NCBI GenBank assembly: GCA_934279105.1
Contig: CAKQWR010000091.1
Span: 1-8,040 of the forward strand
Reading direction: 5' to 3'
Length of the DNA: 8,040 nucleotides
From: an uncultured Oribacterium sp.
GTDB lineage: Bacteria > Bacillota > Clostridia > Lachnospirales > Lachnospiraceae
The position numbers were made by a program, and so were the translations under genes. Positions within the stretch are counted from its first letter, which is position 1. Each line of letters begins with the position of its first letter. Below are positions 5,797 to 8,040 of this stretch, piece after piece. A model generated the notes under the pieces. It did no database searches, was not told the DNA's origin, and saw only the letters and a list, made by a program, of their open reading frames with translations.

Positions 5797-6692
5797 TGAA
5801 CGAGAAGTGGAAGAGAAAATATGGGCTGATCGTGATGGCGGCGCTGTGCCTGACCTTTGCGGCCTGTGGCGGTGCGGAAGAAACGGTGGAGAGCGAGGCG
5901 GGTGGAGAGGAATCCGCGTTTTCTCAGATGGAAACGACGATTTCTCCCGCGGATGACCCGAACGAGGGACTCGGCGGAGATTTGCTCACGGAGGACACTG
6001 TCAATGATTTCAGCGGTTTCGCAGGCATTTGGCTGGGGGAAGCGAATAACGATTATGATTCGATGGAAATCGATGCGGAGGGTAACTGGTGGCTGTACCT
6101 TGCAGGCGAGATCGTAGACGATGGCTATCTTCGCTACGAGCCAGAGTGGGAAGCGATTTATGCCTACAGCAATCGGGATGATTCCGGCAGTCGCATCATG
6201 ATGGAGGATGGACAGCTCTACAGTGCGGCGCACGGCTACTTCAACCCGGGGGAGGGCATGGAGTATCTCTGGTATGAGGATGGCGGTCGTCTCACAGAAG
6301 ATGATGAGCCGGCGCAGGATGAGGTGCCGGAATGGAACGGACGGCTGGAAGGCAATACGGATCGACATTCGGATGGCTACTGGAGCTGGGATTCCGATCT
6401 TTGCCAGCGCAATGTTTCCGAATTCAAGGGAATCTGGTACTACGAGGGGGATCTCGCGGCGGAGACGTATATCGTGATCGATGGCAAGGGAAACTGGAGC
6501 TACTATCAGCGCGCACCGGGGGCCGAAGCCGCTGAGATGGATCACGGCTTCCTCGGCTACTCAACGAGTGAAACCAGCACCTATTACGCGGATTCCACTC
6601 AGTATGAAGGTGTATCCTATCGTGTTTTCGAATTTGACGAGGATGCGCTGGTCTGGGGCGATGAAGGAGTGTATTACCTGATGGAGAAGTGA
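5796..6692 (+). CDS. Secreted lipoprotein of unknown function (second of three)
   Basis: The protein has 298 residues from ATG 5796. The directly preceding ATG at 5793 is in frame, but GAGG at 5787-5790 is better spaced for 5796. The signal peptide begins MNEKWKRKYG and has a lipobox T-F-A-A-C with Cys24. A Glu/Gly-rich linker follows, including G-G-D-L-L-T-E-D near 59-66, similar to the linker of the first lipoprotein. Two related modules follow: G-I-W ... G-N-W-W-L-Y at about 77-101, and G-I-W-Y-Y ... G-N-W-S-Y-Y at about 212-237. Each continues through aromatic-rich strands and would suit a beta-sandwich or lipocalin-like fold. The product is acidic and should be anchored outside the cell. 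It probably belongs to the operon starting at 3654, but the 291-base gap before it may hold its own control signals. No enzymatic motif is visible. Confidence 0.9.
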   Translation: MNEKWKRKYGLIVMAALCLTFAACGGAEETVESEAGGEESAFSQMETTISPADDPNEGLGGDLLTEDTVNDFSGFAGIWLGEANNDYDSMEIDAEGNWWLYLAGEIVDDGYLRYEPEWEAIYAYSNRDDSGSRIMMEDGQLYSAAHGYFNPGEGMEYLWYEDGGRLTEDDEPAQDEVPEWNGRLEGNTDRHSDGYWSWDSDLCQRNVSEFKGIWYYEGDLAAETYIVIDGKGNWSYYQRAPGAEAAEMDHGFLGYSTSETSTYYADSTQYEGVSYRVFEFDEDALVWGDEGVYYLMEK

Positions 6693-6709
6693 AGGACATT
6701 TTCGTAAGC

Positions 6710-6810
6710 ATGAAGATGATTATGGAAGCATAACCTGACTATCAGGGATGAGAAATGGATGCCTGGATAAGCATCAGCTGGATGAGAGAGCTTCATGAGG
6801 GAGAAGAAAG
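6710..6810 (+). repeat. Leader repeat, copy 2 (matches 5561-5662)
   Basis: This is the second copy of the leader described at 5561-5662, filling nearly all the gap between the second and third lipoproteins. It has one CTTCATGAGGG core (6791-6801) instead of three. A short frame is kept in both copies: codons for T-I-[KR]-D-E-K followed by a G and TAA, opening with ATG at 5586 in copy 1 but CTG in copy 2. It has no ribosome binding site, so translation is doubtful. Confidence 0.85.
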
Positions 6811-6821
6811 CGAGGAAATGA
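6795..6821 (+). CDS. Possible 8-residue basic leader peptide before lipoprotein 3
   Basis: This is the counterpart of 5770-5796. It encodes MREKKARK and ends in TGA 6819-6821, whose last base is the first base of ATG 6821. It differs from its partner at two codons but keeps length, charge and stop position. It may couple translation or may be a by-product of a conserved purine-rich ribosome binding region. Confidence 0.3.
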   Translation: MREKKARK

Positions 6822-8040
6822 TGAGCGAGAAGTGGAAGAGAAAATATGGGCTGATCGTGATGACGGCGCTATGCCTCGGTCTTGCGGCTTGTGGCGGAAG
6901 TACGGAAAGCACGGAACGTGACGATGTTGCAGGAGAGGACTGGCGTACGACCGGTGTGGTGGTCAGCAAGGGAACCATCATACGTGATGGGGAAAGTATC
7001 GCGGTGCTGGCAACCGTGGATCCGATGAGTGCGGCATTTTTCCGTGATCAGTTCGAGCCGGAGCTGGTGGACAGTGTGAACTTCCCGGAAGAATTTCCGG
7101 AGATCGACGACTGCGGCATCGAGTTCAGCTTCGACGATTTCGATGGCGATGGGCAGACGGATGTGGAGCTTCTTCTACAGCACCCGGATATGACGCACAG
7201 TAACCTCGTGTGGTACTGGGATGCGGCGGATGGCTACGTTTACCAGCCGGGGGTGTCGAATCTCTACGTATCGGATGTCGTCACCGAGCCGGAGGATGAC
7301 GATCTCCTGGACGACTACATTGGCCTCTGGGAGTATATGGGCGCGAATAAATGGCTGCGAGTGCATGAGGATGGGACCTGGGAGTTTGTAAACGATCAGG
7401 ATGAGGTCATCGAGTATGGCACGCTGCTCGTGGATGAGGATGGCTTGACACTGGAGTTCGCCGGTAGTGACGAGGTGATGTACCTCGACCGGAGTGAGAG
7501 CGGTGAACTCATGGACATCCTCACCGGCGGGGCGCTGCTCCCGGTGGAGAAAATCCGGTCGCAGGCGTCGTACTTCGAACGGAATGGCCTCGATATCGAA
7601 GGACGGGTCGACCAGGGCACCTACCTGCTGGAGGGCGGCGTGTCGAGCTATGTGGGGCTCGGCGAGGGCTACAACCGTGGCGACTGCTACTGGGAGGTGA
7701 CGAAGAAGTACGATCAGACGCATGACGGCATCCGGGAGCTTCAGTTTGACGCGATCTGCTATATCCCGCAGGGCGCGATCACGGTATTCCCGCAGGATTA
7801 CATCACCGTCACGAGCAGCGAGCTGTATGACTACTACACCGGCATGTGGCTGACGGCCGCGACGGCCTATGGCTCCACAGAGCGCGGGGAGAACTACTAC
7901 CTGCACACGATCAACCGGGATGGCGAGAGCGAGCAGATCGAATTTGCGTACTCCACCGACTGGCAGTACAACGTCGGCGACTGGGCGCAGGTGCTCACGA
8001 AGAGCTACGTCGCGTATATACCGGAGGACTACGACGGCCT
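6821..8040 (+). CDS. Secreted lipoprotein of unknown function (third, 3' end missing)
   Basis: The frame is open from ATG 6821 to the end of the window, giving 406 complete codons with no stop. An in-frame ATG at 6818 is the alternative start; GAGG at 6812-6815 favours 6821. The signal peptide, MSEKWKRKYG to L-A-A-C with Cys24, is nearly identical to that of the second lipoprotein. Residues about 105-116 read D-D-F-D-G-D-G-Q-T-D, a D-x-D-G-D-G-x-x-D pattern typical of calcium-binding loops in FG-GAP/VCBS-like repeats. A G-L-W-E-Y ... G-T-W-E-F module follows at about 168-190, matching those of the two upstream lipoproteins. A longer domain rich in Tyr, Trp and Asp runs to the window edge. The G+C content rises towards the 3' part. 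The length, C-terminus and function are unknown. Confidence 0.9.
   Translation, partial: MSEKWKRKYGLIVMTALCLGLAACGGSTESTERDDVAGEDWRTTGVVVSKGTIIRDGESIAVLATVDPMSAAFFRDQFEPELVDSVNFPEEFPEIDDCGIEFSFDDFDGDGQTDVELLLQHPDMTHSNLVWYWDAADGYVYQPGVSNLYVSDVVTEPEDDDLLDDYIGLWEYMGANKWLRVHEDGTWEFVNDQDEVIEYGTLLVDEDGLTLEFAGSDEVMYLDRSESGELMDILTGGALLPVEKIRSQASYFERNGLDIEGRVDQGTYLLEGGVSSYVGLGEGYNRGDCYWEVTKKYDQTHDGIRELQFDAICYIPQGAITVFPQDYITVTSSELYDYYTGMWLTAATAYGSTERGENYYLHTINRDGESEQIEFAYSTDWQYNVGDWAQVLTKSYVAYIPEDYDG

Noticed and set aside
5691..6545. 284-codon minus-strand ORF
   Set aside because: It is antisense to the second lipoprotein, whose signal peptide, lipobox and modules are clear.
7175..7906. 243-codon minus-strand ORF
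   Set aside because: It lies wholly antisense to the third lipoprotein, which stays open to the window edge.

Overview
The window looks like accessory DNA from a Gram-positive anaerobe of the class Clostridia, possibly Lachnospiraceae-like. The reasons are AGGAGG-type ribosome binding sites, coding DNA of moderately high G+C next to an AT-rich intergenic island, a MalT-like LuxR regulator, and three lipoproteins with Lys/Arg-rich signal peptides ending in A-C-G-G. The taxonomic call is an inference; no rRNA or tRNA marker is present.

Layout, all genes on the + strand. (1) 1-258: C-terminal end of a HipA-family toxin kinase. (2) 259-879: 620 bases without a convincing gene. An array of short degenerate repeats lies at 316-705; its copies point one way up to about 545 and the other way after it. 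A 23-bp tandem duplication at 799-844 sits just before the next gene. (3) 880-3444: an 854-residue MalT/LAL-type LuxR regulator with an N-terminal NTPase and a C-terminal HTH, closed by a strong terminator at 3481-3513. (4) 3527-3620: a nested inverted-repeat region that could be a structured RNA or an operator pair. (5) 3654-8040: a probable operon of a DUF2442 protein, a possible 17-codon ORF, and three secreted lipoproteins of 517, 298 and more than 406 residues. The last runs off the window.

The lipoproteins appear to be one expanded family. Each has its lipobox cysteine at residue 24 and carries one or more copies of a G-x-W ... G-x-W/Y module. The second and third share an almost identical 5' cassette: an untranslated leader, an 8-codon mini-ORF whose stop overlaps the lipoprotein start, and the signal peptide. 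Their mature parts then diverge. The gap before the second lipoprotein also holds three copies of the leader core at an exact 61-nt pitch. The mini-ORFs and the reused cassette are the most unusual features here. No substrate or partner can be deduced for the lipoproteins. Control by the upstream LuxR protein is plausible from position only.
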